Below, in pieces: positions 54,644 through 64,000 of a stretch of DNA of 64,000 nucleotides; position 1 is the first letter of the stretch, and each line of letters starts with the position of its first letter. The stretch is from positions 300,670 through 364,669 of the forward strand of contig NZ_JAHLOS010000001.1 of the NCBI RefSeq assembly GCF_018917525.1. Direction: 5' to 3'. Position numbers and translations under genes: made by a program. This stretch comes from Enterococcus raffinosus (GTDB lineage Bacteria; Bacillota; Bacilli; Lactobacillales; Enterococcaceae). The notes under the pieces were generated by a model that did not search any database, was not told the DNA's origin, and saw only the letters and a program-made list of their open reading frames with translations.

Positions 54644-55279
54644 ATGGCTTTGGTTGATTTTATTTTGCATATCGATGCCCACATGGTGTCGTTGGTTCAG
54701 CAATATGGTGTTGGAATTTATCCAATTTTATTTGCGATTGTCTTTATTGAAACAGGTGTCGTGATCTTTCCATTCTTGCCTGGGGATTCATTTTTATTTG
54801 CAGCAGGCGCCTTAACTGCGTTAGGTGGAAATGTGCTGCATCTCCCATACGTGATTGCGATCTGTGTGATTGCTGCGATTTTGGGAGACACAATTAATTA
54901 TTGGATTGGCCATACGATTGGCGTCAGAGCTTTGTATCATAGCCCGATTTCCCGCTTCATCAAAGAGGATAAAGTAAAAGAGGCGGAGAACTTCTTTAAC
55001 GAGCGTGGGAAATGGACGATCTTCTTAGGACGTTTTATGCCATTTGTCCGCACGTTTATCCCGTTCATTGCCGGTTCAAGTAAAATGAATTGGGGCATTT
55101 TTTCAAGCTTTAATGTTTTTGGAGCTATCGTCTGGGGGACAGTGGTCACTTTGGCAGGTTATTTCTTAGGGAATATTCCAATTGTCAGTGAGCATTTTTC
55201 ATTGATCATGCTAATGATTGTTTTTATTTCATTGGTGCCAATTATGATTCCGTATATCAAACAAAAAATCCGTGCATAA
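54644..55279 (+). CDS. DedA-family membrane protein
   Basis: 211 residues with conserved FLPGDSFLFAAGALTA, LGDTINYWIGHTIG and FLGRFMPFVRTFIPFIAG (FxRxR/G-P DedA motifs). DedA proteins flip undecaprenyl phosphate or related lipids in some species. Single gene. AAAGGAG site. Ends at a terminator. Confidence 0.92.
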   Translation: MALVDFILHIDAHMVSLVQQYGVGIYPILFAIVFIETGVVIFPFLPGDSFLFAAGALTALGGNVLHLPYVIAICVIAAILGDTINYWIGHTIGVRALYHSPISRFIKEDKVKEAENFFNERGKWTIFLGRFMPFVRTFIPFIAGSSKMNWGIFSSFNVFGAIVWGTVVTLAGYFLGNIPIVSEHFSLIMLMIVFISLVPIMIPYIKQKIRA

Positions 55280-55328
55280 AAAAGAGTTTGAAGGTTCTCC
55301 GATACAGGAGGCGTTCAAACTCTTTTTT
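55280..55328. terminator. Bidirectional terminator between dedA and phosphoesterase
   Basis: AAAAAGAGTTTGAA/TTCAAACTCTTTTT with inner TCTCC/GGAGG. Confidence 0.88.
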
Positions 55329-56123
55329 CTACAAATGGAAATATAAAATTTCGGGTATTACTCTGAAGCGTAGAGGAGGACCTGTTGTTCCCAAACCTGT
55401 ATTAACAACCAAGCTTGTTTGGGACGTTAAAGCATAAATGCCTTGATCATAGAGCTTTGACCCAAAATTTTTATACGGCAAGATCGGAAAACGAATTTGT
55501 CCACCGTGACTGTGTCCAGATAAGATCAAATCAAAACGATCAAGGTCTGACAACTGCTGGACTTGATCAGGCTCATGTACCATAAGGATTGAAAAACGCG
55601 CATCTTTGGGTTGCGTATTGTAGTCAGGTTGTCCTTCCTGACCATCATCGATGCCAGTCAAACTTATTTGCTCTACCAGCGTACTTTGGTTGTTTAACAA
55701 AACGAAGCCGCCGGCAGCCAGTATGTCACTGACAGCATCTTGTCCGTTGGAACGATAATCATGGTTGCCTAAAATCGCAAATTTCCCTTTTGGGGCGTTG
55801 ATTTTAGCCAATTGTTGACTGATTATTTCACAATCTCGTGTTTCCCAATAGCGATAATTTTCAATTAAGTCGCCAGTGAATAATACGATATCTGGTTTTG
55901 CGGCGTTAAGTTTTTCGACGATTTTGTCAAAACGTTTTGGGGAGTAAAAAGGGGAGAAGTGACTGTCGCTGATTTGCGCAATCGTCAATCCTGTCTTTTT
56001 TCCTTCCTTGATATCTAGTGTTGTGTGCTTTGTGATCTTAAAATGCTTTTCGACCAATTGATAGGTGGAATATCGGCAATAGATCAGAAAGAGTACTGCG
56101 AGCACAATTAGGAAAAGAATCAT
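55329..56123 (-). CDS. Membrane-anchored metallophosphoesterase
   Basis: 264 residues. N-terminal hydrophobic segment (2-15), then calcineurin-like motifs: AQISDSHFSPF, FTGDLIENY, ILGNHDYRSNG, and LSGHSHGGQIRFP, providing two-metal ligands. YkuE-like. Substrate unknown; related proteins cleave UDP-diacylglucosamine or cyclic nucleotides. Single gene. Confidence 0.87.
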   Translation of the reverse strand: MILFLIVLAVLFLIYCRYSTYQLVEKHFKITKHTTLDIKEGKKTGLTIAQISDSHFSPFYSPKRFDKIVEKLNAAKPDIVLFTGDLIENYRYWETRDCEIISQQLAKINAPKGKFAILGNHDYRSNGQDAVSDILAAGGFVLLNNQSTLVEQISLTGIDDGQEGQPDYNTQPKDARFSILMVHEPDQVQQLSDLDRFDLILSGHSHGGQIRFPILPYKNFGSKLYDQGIYALTSQTSLVVNTGLGTTGPPLRFRVIPEILYFHL

Positions 56124-56208
56124 CTATACCACTTTCTTTCTGATTTTTCGTCAGTATATCCAAAAGAAAGACCTGTCACAAGTTTGACAGGTCTTATTTA
56201 ATGATTAT

Positions 56209-57216
56209 TTAAATCGTACGGACTGTTTCACGTTGAATTAAATGATGTGGTACGACTAATTGGACACCCGTAGATTGCTTTTGGTCAATTTGTTCCATCA
56301 GTTTTTGTGTCCCTAATCGACCGAGATCTGAAATATCGATATCAATTGTCGTCAAGTAAGGATGAACTAATGTTGCAAAAATCGAATTATTGAAGCTGAT
56401 AACTGACAGGTCATCAGGCACTTTATAACCATGCAAGGTTGCCAGTTGGATCATTCGCAGCGCAAAAATATCATCGATCACGACCAACGCTGTTGCACCA
56501 GTTTCTTCAATTACTTCAGGGAACCTCGTATAATCTTCAGGCTGCAACATCGTTAACGGTGGATGCGTGGGCAAACTTTGCAGCATCATCGCTTCTTGGT
56601 AGCCGAAGTAGCGTTCGAAGAAAATCACTTCTTGATTGACGTTCGAAACGAATAAAATGTTTTTGTGGCCTTTTTCGATCAAGTGCTCTGTTGCTTGCTT
56701 GCCAAGTAACTGATTGTCATTATCGACATACAGGATATCTGCTTCTCTTTTTGGGGGACGCCCAATCAAAGTAAATGGTATTTTATTCTGATAGAGATAT
56801 TCAGCAATTGGATCGTCCTTTTCTGAATAGGCTAAAATGAAGCCGTCAACTTGTTTTTGTCGATGCATCCGGGTGACGTTTTCTAGCAGTGTTTCACTAT
56901 TATCCGATGAAGCTACAGCGGTCGTTACTTGGAAATTAGCCGCTGTTTCATTAACGGCATTCAGTAATTCTAAATAAAACGGGTTACCCAAGCGTTCACG
57001 GGAATTAAGCGGAGGCAAAATCACGCCTAATGAGTTTGCTCGCTGTTTTCCAAGATTTCGTGCTGTTACATTTGGAAAATAACCCATTTCATCCATAATC
57101 TTACGAACTCGTTGCTTCGTCTCAGCTGAAATACTAGGGTGATCATTAATGACGCGTGAAACCGTAGAAGGAGAGACATTTGCTTTTTTTGCCACGTCTT
57201 TTACTGTAGATGTCAT
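56209..57216 (-). CDS. malR: LacI-family regulator of the maltose genes (MalR-like)
   Basis: 335 residues: HTH (TVKDVAKKANVSPSTVSRVIND) and periplasmic-binding-like effector domain. ATG 57216 with AAAGGAG; the upstream frame is discarded. It lies downstream of pgmB and malP on the same strand. The palindromes CGCAACCGGTTGCG (60326) and CGAAACCGATTGCG (60461) at both divergent mal promoters are the probable operators. MalR naming is inference from location. Confidence 0.82.
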   Translation of the reverse strand: MTSTVKDVAKKANVSPSTVSRVINDHPSISAETKQRVRKIMDEMGYFPNVTARNLGKQRANSLGVILPPLNSRERLGNPFYLELLNAVNETAANFQVTTAVASSDNSETLLENVTRMHRQKQVDGFILAYSEKDDPIAEYLYQNKIPFTLIGRPPKREADILYVDNDNQLLGKQATEHLIEKGHKNILFVSNVNQEVIFFERYFGYQEAMMLQSLPTHPPLTMLQPEDYTRFPEVIEETGATALVVIDDIFALRMIQLATLHGYKVPDDLSVISFNNSIFATLVHPYLTTIDIDISDLGRLGTQKLMEQIDQKQSTGVQLVVPHHLIQRETVRTI

Positions 57217-57349
57217 ATTTCGCTCTCCTTTCTCATTAATTATTTTCAAATCATATACAATTCAGCCACATAATGAATAGTTTTATTTTTGCGAGTACCA
57301 AATAAATTGGTAAAAGCAGAGGGGATACAATCTCATTACTAGTGAGTAC

Positions 57350-58009
57350 TTATTTATCCCATTGTTTTTCCAGAAATGCTAGTGTTAATTCGGAAGTTGT
57401 TTCTACCAAGGCAATATCATCACCTAATTGTTCTGCTTGTCCGACACCAACGGGAAGGGCTCCGCAGGCTTTGATGGCAGCTATACCAGCCTGAGCATCC
57501 TCAATTCCAATACATTCATCTGGATCTAAGCCTACCACTTGTGCTGCTAAAATAAAAATATCCGGGGCAGGTTTTCCAGCCGCAACTTTCGCCGGATCGG
57601 CAATTCCGTCAAAATAGTCGGTCAATGCCATTTGTTTTAATAAAAAAGGGCCGTTTTTACTAGCCGATGCCAAAGAAATCTTGATTCCGGCATTCTTTAA
57701 TTCTTTTAACAGCTCTAAAATTCCGGGATAAACGTCTTTAGGTGAAACAGCCTGAATCATTTCAACATAATTGTCGTTTTTGCTTTTTGCCAATTGTTGG
57801 AATTCTGTTTCAGAAAAATCACTTGCACGTTTACCATGCTCAAGGATCAACCGTAAAGAATCTTCACGGCTGACACCTTTGAGTTTTTCGTTGAATTCAC
57901 GGTCAATCGTAATGCCTAGCTCATCAGCTAATTTTTTCCATGCAAGGTAATGATACTCAGCGGTATCCGTAATCACACCATCTAAATCAAATAGTACACC
58001 TTTAAACAT
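57350..58009 (-). CDS. pgmB: Beta-phosphoglucomutase
   Basis: 219 residues. HAD mutase: [18 protein letters not shown] (Asp nucleophile at 8), cap, [23 protein letters not shown]. Interconverts beta-glucose-1-phosphate and glucose-6-phosphate after maltose phosphorylase. It overlaps malP by 8 bp, so is translated with it. Confidence 0.94.
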   Translation of the reverse strand: MFKGVLFDLDGVITDTAEYHYLAWKKLADELGITIDREFNEKLKGVSREDSLRLILEHGKRASDFSETEFQQLAKSKNDNYVEMIQAVSPKDVYPGILELLKELKNAGIKISLASASKNGPFLLKQMALTDYFDGIADPAKVAAGKPAPDIFILAAQVVGLDPDECIGIEDAQAGIAAIKACGALPVGVGQAEQLGDDIALVETTSELTLAFLEKQWDK

Positions 58010-60287
58010 TTGATTCCTCCTGTTCTAACGGAACCGTCATTGTATCGCTCAAGATAATTTCTTTCTCATAAAGCATCATAGCTAAGGCAGCTCCATCTTT
58101 CAAGTCAATTTGTACTTCTTTTTGATTTACACTGACAGCTAACAGACGGCCGCGGTAATTAATATGGAACGAATAGTGATCCCAATTTTTTGGCAATAGT
58201 GGTGCAAAGCTTAATGTACCAGTGTTGGTTTTCATCTGCGCGAAGCCTTGGACTATAGCTAACCAGCTGCCGGTCATAGAAGTGATATGCAGCCCGTCAT
58301 CTGTATCGTTGTTGTAATTATCTAAATCCAAACGAGCCGTTCTTTGATACATTTCCATCGATTTATCCGTTAATCCAAGTTCGGCAGCTAGAATTGCATG
58401 AATAGAAGCCGATAGGGATGATTCATGGACAGTCATTGGTTCATAAAACTCGAAGTTTTTTCGTTTTTCTTCAAGAGTAAATTGATCGCCAAAGAAATAG
58501 ATTCCTTGTAAGACATCCGCTTGCTTAATGAAACAAGAACGTAAAATCTTATCCCAAGACCAGTTTTGGTTCAACGGTCGATCTTCTGGAGACAAGTCAG
58601 AAACAGGCATCAAATCCTTGTCTAAGAAGGTATCATGCTGGACGAAAATACCTAATTCTTCATCTGTTGGGAAGTACATATGATCGATGATATCTTGCCA
58701 CTTGGCTTGTTCTTCAGCAGAGATCGATACGGTCGTTTGTGCTTGATATTTTTGATAATTTTCCAGTGTATAAGATAGCACCCAACTTGCTAAGTAATTA
58801 GTGTACCAGTTGTTGTTAATATTATTTTCGTATTCATTTGGTCCTGTCACACCATGAATCATATATTTTTGCTGACGTTTCGAATAATGTACCCGATCCG
58901 CCCAGAAACGAGCAATCTCTGTTAATACTTCAAGACCTTCTTTTTGAATATAGCTTTCGTCACCTGTATAAGTTGTGTAGTTATAAATTGCGTGAGCGAT
59001 AGCACCGTTTCGATGGATTTCTTCAAAGGTGATTTCCCATTCATTGTGACATTCAACCCCAGTAAAGGTAACCATTGGATATAAAGCGCCATTCAGGCCT
59101 TGCTGACGAGCATTGTGCTGTGCCTGCGGCAATTGATTGTGACGATATTTTAACAAGTTTTTCGTTACATTTGGATCTGAAATTCCTAGATACATCGGAA
59201 CAGCGTAAGCCTCAGTATCCCAATAGGTTGCACCGCCATATTTTTCACCAGTGAAGCCCTTTGGTCCAATATTTAATCGTTCATCTTCACCGTAGTAGGT
59301 AGAGAATAGTTGGAAAATATTGAAACGAATTCCTTGCTGTGCCTCATCATCTCCACCGATCAATACATCTGCCAAAGCCCAACGATTTGCCCAAGCCTCA
59401 TTTTGCTCTGCCAATAAGTCTTCATAAGTAGCAGCGTAGTCTGTTAATAATGCTATGGCTTTTTCGCTTTGTTCTGTTTCTGGTACATCACGGCTAGTTA
59501 AAACTACAACTCGTTTTTCAAGTTGAATGGTTTGATTTGCTTTCAAAGCATAGGTGAAGGTTTCCGCAACTTCTAGCGTATCATCTTGTTGAAGTCCGAT
59601 TGAAGAACTAATATGCTGCATTGCACCAGTCACAGAGAACTGTTCGATGCCAAAATTGTTTGGTACTGTCTGCGTTGTCAGAAAGCTGATATCTTCTTGA
59701 TGTCCGCGCCCTTTTTCCAGCCAAAACATTTCTTCGTAGTTACTGTCTTCATTTTGTACATTGCTGTCTAATTTAGATACAATCTTTAGCTCTGCTTCGC
59801 CAGTTAAACACTCTGCAGTAAGCCGAATCACCGCAAGTTCTTTTTTGACGACACTTAAAAAGCGCTCGAAGGTGAAACGAATTTTTGCATGATCAACGGT
59901 TACAGTGAAGGTACGGATAAGAACACCATTTTGCATGTTCAGTTCCAAATCGAACTCTTCAATGTCCATCACTGCCAAATCAATCTCTCGATCATTTACG
60001 AATAACTTCATTTGAATGAAATCCAACGCGTTAATTACTTTGCCGAAATATTCAGGATAGCCGTTCTTCCACCACCCGACACGGGTTTTATCCGGATACC
60101 AGATACCAGCAAGATAGGTACCTTGATGATGGTCACCACTATATGTTTCTTCAAAATTTCCTCGCATTCCCATATATCCGTTTCCTATACTAGTTAATGA
60201 TTCTTGCAGGCGACGGTTTTCTTTATCTAACTGAGTTGTTCTAATTCTCCAAGGATCAATTTCAAAGAGACGCTGAACTGTTTTCAT
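58002..60287 (-). CDS. malP: Maltose phosphorylase (GH65)
   Basis: 761 residues. Splits maltose (or maltose 6'-phosphate, as in E. faecalis) with phosphate into glucose-1-phosphate and glucose. Conserved [22 protein letters not shown] start and the catalytic acid region [18 protein letters not shown]. pgmB follows to channel the product. GH65 also includes trehalose and kojibiose phosphorylases; context with malT and pgmB favours maltose. Confidence 0.9.
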   Translation of the reverse strand: MKTVQRLFEIDPWRIRTTQLDKENRRLQESLTSIGNGYMGMRGNFEETYSGDHHQGTYLAGIWYPDKTRVGWWKNGYPEYFGKVINALDFIQMKLFVNDREIDLAVMDIEEFDLELNMQNGVLIRTFTVTVDHAKIRFTFERFLSVVKKELAVIRLTAECLTGEAELKIVSKLDSNVQNEDSNYEEMFWLEKGRGHQEDISFLTTQTVPNNFGIEQFSVTGAMQHISSSIGLQQDDTLEVAETFTYALKANQTIQLEKRVVVLTSRDVPETEQSEKAIALLTDYAATYEDLLAEQNEAWANRWALADVLIGGDDEAQQGIRFNIFQLFSTYYGEDERLNIGPKGFTGEKYGGATYWDTEAYAVPMYLGISDPNVTKNLLKYRHNQLPQAQHNARQQGLNGALYPMVTFTGVECHNEWEITFEEIHRNGAIAHAIYNYTTYTGDESYIQKEGLEVLTEIARFWADRVHYSKRQQKYMIHGVTGPNEYENNINNNWYTNYLASWVLSYTLENYQKYQAQTTVSISAEEQAKWQDIIDHMYFPTDEELGIFVQHDTFLDKDLMPVSDLSPEDRPLNQNWSWDKILRSCFIKQADVLQGIYFFGDQFTLEEKRKNFEFYEPMTVHESSLSASIHAILAAELGLTDKSMEMYQRTARLDLDNYNNDTDDGLHITSMTGSWLAIVQGFAQMKTNTGTLSFAPLLPKNWDHYSFHINYRGRLLAVSVNQKEVQIDLKDGAALAMMLYEKEIILSDTMTVPLEQEESNV

Positions 60288-60317
60288 AATAAATCCTCCT
60301 TATGTTTTCTTAATTCC

Positions 60318-60347
60318 ATAATAAACGCAACCGGTTGCGCAAGTCAA
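60318..60347 (-). promoter_or_regulatory. Promoter of malP-pgmB with operator in the spacer
   Basis: On the minus strand TTGACT and TATTAT with an 18-nt spacer; the operator lies between the two hexamers. Confidence 0.65.
60326..60339. promoter_or_regulatory. LacI-type operator 1
   Basis: Perfect palindrome CGCAACCGGTTGCG. Confidence 0.7.
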
Positions 60348-60422
60348 GCATTAGTTTGTTAAATTGAAAAGATAAGTCCTTTGGTGATTTTAGTAATTTT
60401 AAAAATAATTTAACTGAAAGAG

Positions 60423-60451
60423 TTTACAAATTCTGGTTATGAGTATATAAT
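60423..60451 (+). promoter_or_regulatory. Promoter of malT
   Basis: TTTACA, 17 nt, TATAAT. Confidence 0.7.
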
Positions 60452-60460
60452 GCAAATTAA

Positions 60461-60474
60461 CGAAACCGATTGCG
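60461..60474. promoter_or_regulatory. LacI-type operator 2
   Basis: CGAAACCGATTGCG, near-palindromic, about 10 bp past the malT -10, near the start site. Confidence 0.6.
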
Positions 60475-60512
60475 TGATGTTAGTAATCGAAAAATTATTA
60501 GGAGGAACAAGT

Positions 60513-62699
60513 ATGAAAGGGATCAAAAAGCTCTTTAGTTTTGAATTTTGGCAAAAATTCGGGAAGGCGCTGATGGTGGTAATCGCGGTAATGCCAGCAG
60601 CGGGATTAATGATCAGTATTGGGAAATCACTGCCGTTAATCAATGAGAATCTCGGATGGTTAGTTACAACTGGTGGCGTAGTCGAAAATATTGGTTGGGC
60701 CATCATTGGAAATCTACATTTATTATTTGCATTAGCAATTGGCGGAAGTTGGGCAAAGGAGCGAGCTGGTGGTGCATTTGCAGCGGGGCTATCATTCATT
60801 TTAATTAATCGAATCACCGGTTCAATCTTTGGTATCACTTCTGAGATGCTAGCCGATCCAAATGCAATGACTCACACCTTATTTGGACAAAAAATCATGG
60901 TTGATGGCTATTTTACAAGTGTTTTAGAAGCACCAGCCTTGAATATGGGTGTTTTTGTCGGAATCATCGCCGGTTTTGTTGGAGCAACTGCCTACAATAA
61001 GTACTACAATTTCAGAAAATTACCTGAAGTGTTGACTTTCTTCAATGGAAAACGTTTTGTTCCGTTCGTCGTTATCTTACGTTCAGTGATTGTCGCTTTG
61101 GTTTTAGCCTTTCTATGGCCGATTATCCAAACTGGAATCAACGAGTTTGGTAAATGGATCGCAAACTCTCAGGAAACTGCACCGGTCTTGGCACCGTTTC
61201 TATATGGAACGCTGGAACGGCTCCTGTTACCGTTTGGTTTGCATCACATGTTGACAATTCCGATGAATTATACGCAATTAGGTGGAACTTACGAGATTTT
61301 GACTGGCGCACAAGCTGGAAGTCAAGTATTAGGACAAGACCCATTATGGTTGGCTTGGGCAACAGATTTAGTCAATTTGAAAAATGGCGGCGACATGTCT
61401 CAATATCAGCAAGTATTGACTCAATGGACACCAGCACGATTCAAAGTGGGACAAATGATCGGTTCTTCAGGTATCTTGATGGGCCTAACTTTAGCAATGT
61501 ATCGCAATGTCGATCCTGATAAAAAGAAAAAATACAAATCGATGTTCTTATCAGCGGCAGTAGCAGTTTTCCTAACGGGGGTAACGGAACCGTTGGAGTT
61601 TATGTTTATGTTTGTAGCCGTACCGCTTTATGCGTGCTATGCGGTGATTCAAGGGGCAGCCTTTGCAATGGCGGATTTGATCAATTTACGCGTTCACTCA
61701 TTCGGGAATATTGAACTATTGACTCGTGTACCAATGGCTTTACGAGCAGGATTAGGGAACGATTTACTTAATTTTGTTTTAACAAGTATCGCATTTGGAG
61801 TATTTACTTATTTCTTTGCGAACTTCATGATTAAAAAATTCAACTTTGCGACACCAGGAAGAAACGGGAATTATGAAGTTGATAATGAAGAAGCAACTAA
61901 TACTACAAGCGATGGATCAGTATCAGCGGACTCGCAAATTGTGAAAATCATCAATTTGCTAGGAGGACCACAAAATATTACTGATGTGGATGCTTGTATG
62001 ACACGCTTACGAGTGACAGTAGCTGATAAGAACAGTGTTGGCAGTGAAGAGGCTTGGAAAAAAGCAGGAGCAATGGGACTTTTAGTCAAAGACAACGGTG
62101 TTCAAGCTGTTTACGGGCCTAAAGCAGATATCTTGAAATCAGATATTCAGGATCTGTTAGATTCAGGTGTTGAAATTCCTACAAGTGCTAGTCAGGAAGA
62201 ATCGACTGTACAGGAAAAGAATTCAAGCACATCCTTTAAAGGCTTGCATGCGGAATTCGTAGCTCCAGCAAATGGTGAAATGATTCCGATCGATAAAGTA
62301 GAAGATGACGTTTTTTCTCAAAAAATGATGGGTGAGGGATTTGCCGTTGTACCGGAAAACGGTGAAATTGCTAGTCCAGTTGCAGGAACAATCGTATCTG
62401 TATTCCCAACAAAACACGCTATTGGTATCAAAACCGATGATGACATTGAAGTGTTACTTCACATGGGGATTGATACGGTAGATTTAGGCGGAGAAGCGTT
62501 TAAAATCCACGTGCAAGAAGGCGAAAAAGTCAAAGCGGGTAAAGTTGTAGCAACAGCTGATTTAGCGAAAATTCAAAAAGCCGGCAAAATGACTACGATG
62601 ATCGTTGTATTTACAAATGGTGACAAAATCAAGGATTACCATTATGCTAAGACTGGGCTCGTTTCTCGTGGGGAAACGATTGGAACAATCGACTATTAA
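60513..62699 (+). CDS. malT: Maltose PTS permease EIICBA
   Basis: 728 residues. EIIC (about 1-420), EIIB with Cys495 (DACMTRLRV), EIIA-Glc domain with His650 (LLHMGIDTVDL). Imports and phosphorylates maltose. Divergent from malP. ATG 60513 with GGAGG upstream; the longer frame runs across the promoter. Order EIIC first differs from MurP, where EIIB comes first. Confidence 0.93.
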   Translation: MKGIKKLFSFEFWQKFGKALMVVIAVMPAAGLMISIGKSLPLINENLGWLVTTGGVVENIGWAIIGNLHLLFALAIGGSWAKERAGGAFAAGLSFILINRITGSIFGITSEMLADPNAMTHTLFGQKIMVDGYFTSVLEAPALNMGVFVGIIAGFVGATAYNKYYNFRKLPEVLTFFNGKRFVPFVVILRSVIVALVLAFLWPIIQTGINEFGKWIANSQETAPVLAPFLYGTLERLLLPFGLHHMLTIPMNYTQLGGTYEILTGAQAGSQVLGQDPLWLAWATDLVNLKNGGDMSQYQQVLTQWTPARFKVGQMIGSSGILMGLTLAMYRNVDPDKKKKYKSMFLSAAVAVFLTGVTEPLEFMFMFVAVPLYACYAVIQGAAFAMADLINLRVHSFGNIELLTRVPMALRAGLGNDLLNFVLTSIAFGVFTYFFANFMIKKFNFATPGRNGNYEVDNEEATNTTSDGSVSADSQIVKIINLLGGPQNITDVDACMTRLRVTVADKNSVGSEEAWKKAGAMGLLVKDNGVQAVYGPKADILKSDIQDLLDSGVEIPTSASQEESTVQEKNSSTSFKGLHAEFVAPANGEMIPIDKVEDDVFSQKMMGEGFAVVPENGEIASPVAGTIVSVFPTKHAIGIKTDDDIEVLLHMGIDTVDLGGEAFKIHVQEGEKVKAGKVVATADLAKIQKAGKMTTMIVVFTNGDKIKDYHYAKTGLVSRGETIGTIDY

Positions 62700-62714
62700 A
62701 GTGAGGCGAGAGCA

Positions 62715-63539
62715 ATCAAAGTATTGACCTTGAATACTCATAGCTGGATGGAAGAAAATGACCAACAGCAAATTGAGGTGCTAGCGAACCGTATTGCAAA
62801 AGAAAACTATGATCTGATCGGCCTGCAAGAAGTAAATCAGCTTCTTGCAGGCCCATTGGCAAACGTAGACCAATACTTTCAATCAACGAAAGAACAGGAA
62901 GCCATTCATCAAGATAATTTTCTATTTCTATTGACCGAGCGGTTGAAGGAGTTAGGTTGCAACTATTATTGGAATTGGACGTATAATCACGTTGGCTATG
63001 ACATTTATCATGAAGGCATCGGTTTATTGTCAAAGACACCACTAAACGTGGAAAGCTTGTTGATTTCAGAAAGTCATGATTCAAGTGATTATCATACGAG
63101 AAAAGCGGTAATAGGTGAAACAATAATTAATGATCAAAAGATAATAGTAGTAAGTAGCCATTTTTCTTGGTGGCAAACGACAAAAAAAGCTTTTGCTTAT
63201 GAATGGCGAAAGTTGGAGCAGTTTTTGATGGAAAAACAGGGAAAGCAGATCATTATGGGCGATTTCAATAATGACGCGAAAACAAGCGGGGAGGGTTATG
63301 ATTGGGTCGATAAAAGTATTCTTGATTTACAGGATGCTTTTATTCATGCCAAAGTAAAGCTCGGTGAAAATACGGTTGAAGAATCAATTGATGGTTGGGC
63401 AGGAAATACGGCAAAATTGAGAATCGACTATATTTTTGCCTCTCGTAACTTCGAAATAGAAAGTTATCAAGTGGTTTTTGATGGGGAAAATGAAGTTGCA
63501 ATTAGTGATCATTATGGTGTAGAAGCAACAATGGGCTAG
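62715..63539 (+). CDS. Endonuclease/exonuclease/phosphatase-family protein, start codon apparently AUC
   Basis: EEP superfamily, metal-dependent. Motifs: LIGLQEVNQ, YDIYHEGIGLLS, VVSSHFSWW, IIMGDFNNDA, IDYIFASRN and ISDHYGVEA. The conserved N-terminus KVLTLNTHSW is encoded from 62718; position 62715 carries ATC where ATG is expected. GAGG at 62703-62706 is 8 nt from ATC, whereas the nearest standard start (TTG 62724) is 17 nt away and would remove KV. The stop of malT is in the same frame just upstream. Either AUC initiates or this is a point change. Follows malT in one operon; role in sugar metabolism unknown. Confidence 0.8.
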   Translation: MKVLTLNTHSWMEENDQQQIEVLANRIAKENYDLIGLQEVNQLLAGPLANVDQYFQSTKEQEAIHQDNFLFLLTERLKELGCNYYWNWTYNHVGYDIYHEGIGLLSKTPLNVESLLISESHDSSDYHTRKAVIGETIINDQKIIVVSSHFSWWQTTKKAFAYEWRKLEQFLMEKQGKQIIMGDFNNDAKTSGEGYDWVDKSILDLQDAFIHAKVKLGENTVEESIDGWAGNTAKLRIDYIFASRNFEIESYQVVFDGENEVAISDHYGVEATMG

Positions 63540-63561
63540 CAAATTGCTAGTCCATTTTCTA
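63533..63561 (+). terminator. Intrinsic terminator after the EEP-family gene
   Basis: GGGCTAGCA-aat-TGCTAGTCC with one G-T pair, then T-rich sequence. The stop codon is in the stem. Confidence 0.75.
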
Positions 63562-63599
63562 TTTATTTGAAATTGTTTTGAAAAACGACTGAAAAGTAT

Positions 63600-63627
63600 T
63601 TGACATTATTTTTCAATATGATATTAT
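63600..63627 (+). promoter_or_regulatory. rRNA promoter 1
   Basis: TTGACA, 16 nt, TATTAT. Confidence 0.75.
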
Positions 63628-63673
63628 CAATAACGTTGCTGAAACATGTTGATGTGACAACGAAAAATAATTA

Positions 63674-63702
63674 TTGACAAGCTTTTTGTTGAATGTTATT
63701 AT
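63674..63702 (+). promoter_or_regulatory. rRNA promoter 2
   Basis: TTGACA, 17 nt, TATTAT. Confidence 0.7.
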
Positions 63703-63756
63703 TTCGAAGTTGTCAATTGAGTTTCAAAATTTTTTCAAAATTAATTGAAAAAATTG

Positions 63757-63785
63757 TTGACATTCATTCGGCAACCTGTTAAGAT
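63757..63785 (+). promoter_or_regulatory. rRNA promoter 3
   Basis: TTGACA, 17 nt, TAAGAT. Confidence 0.75.
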
Positions 63786-63959
63786 ATAAAAGTTGCTGAA
63801 ACAAAGCGACAAACAATGTAGACCTTTGAAAACTGAACGAATAAAACAAACCAAATGTGTAGGGCGCTTCTTTATAGAAGCAAACAACATAGCAAGCAAT
63901 ATGCTAGCAAGTCAATTATTACAATTGAGCTTAACAGTCGCAAGACTGTTTCAAACACT

Positions 63960-64000
63960 TTTTATGAGAGTTTGATCCTGGCTCAGGACGAACGCTGGCG
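63960..64000 (+). rRNA. rrs: 16S ribosomal RNA, 5' end only
   Basis: AGAGTTTGATCCTGGCTCAG begins at 63967, where E. coli position 8 lies, so the mature 5' end is near 63960. The gene continues beyond the window. Confidence 0.97.

Larger units (their letters stand above)
63562..63959 (+). promoter_or_regulatory. rRNA operon promoter and leader region
   Basis: Three promoters in tandem (listed separately) followed by a leader with GACCTTTGAAAACTGAACGA, typical of Enterococcus and Lactobacillales rRNA leaders. GTTGCTGAAACA occurs at 63635-63646 and 63792-63803, at the predicted start of promoters 1 and 3. No protein gene. Confidence 0.85.

Noticed and set aside
60437..60838. 133-residue minus-strand ORF at the malT start
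   Set aside because: It overlaps the malT coding region and promoter; no ribosome site.
1..64000. Prophage, integrative element or insertion sequence
   Set aside because: No integrase, transposase, terminase, att-like direct repeats or tRNA targets were seen.

Overview
The window is chromosomal DNA of a low-GC Gram-positive coccus, almost certainly an Enterococcus. The reasons are the spx-mecA-coiA-pepF-yjbH-yjbK-relQ-nadK-rluD gene order, an efaCBA-type manganese transporter, the maltose phosphorylase/PTS locus malR-pgmB-malP/malT, and the 5' end of a 16S rRNA gene at the right edge. I cannot fix the species. No prophage, insertion sequence, tRNA gene or CRISPR array was seen.

Left part (1-23.3 kb). 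The window opens with the C-terminal part of an SNF2-family helicase and a HAD phosphatase, then a 780-bp AT-rich gap with a perfect 26-bp palindrome. A conserved Spx-control and stress block follows: spx, mecA, coiA, pepF, the Spx adaptor yjbH (spxH), a CYTH protein, relQ, nadK and an RluD-like pseudouridine synthase. This block is interrupted by two tandem class C-like sortases, each with a Cna-B-like domain on the predicted cytoplasmic side. Then come mgtE, a degenerate Nudix protein, cutC, rlmA, trmL, a histidine phosphatase, recD2 and a lipid kinase. Two intergenic regions, before mgtE and before trmL, carry the same family of palindromic repeats with compensatory base changes. The second also holds a candidate small RNA.

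Middle part (23.5-45.7 kb). A large secreted protein carries four 152-residue blocks of ChW repeats and a C-terminal NlpC/P60-like hydrolase domain. After it come queT under a preQ1 riboswitch, cbpA, rpmG-secE-nusG, a lipoprotein hydrolase, lactate oxidase, efaCBA with a DtxR/MntR-type operator, the two-subunit serine dehydratase, and the ribosomal protein genes rplK-rplA and rplJ-rplL with L1-type and L10 leader structures. Next are a serine-rich lipoprotein, ohr, an atypical aquaporin, membrane proteins, an amino-acid permease and panE.

Right part (45.7-64 kb). Peptidoglycan recycling genes mupG-murQ-murP lie under a candidate catabolite-control site. They are followed by a B12-dependent methionine synthase split into a reactivation protein and a MetH core, an RpiR regulator, a DedA protein and a phosphoesterase. 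The maltose locus has LacI-type operators on both divergent promoters. The phosphatase-like gene after malT appears to begin at an AUC codon. The window ends in a triple rRNA promoter and the first bases of 16S rRNA.

The least explained items are the tailed sortase pair, the covarying repeat family with its adjacent candidate small RNA, the ChW/NlpC surface enzyme, the AUC start and the aquaporin with two altered pore motifs.
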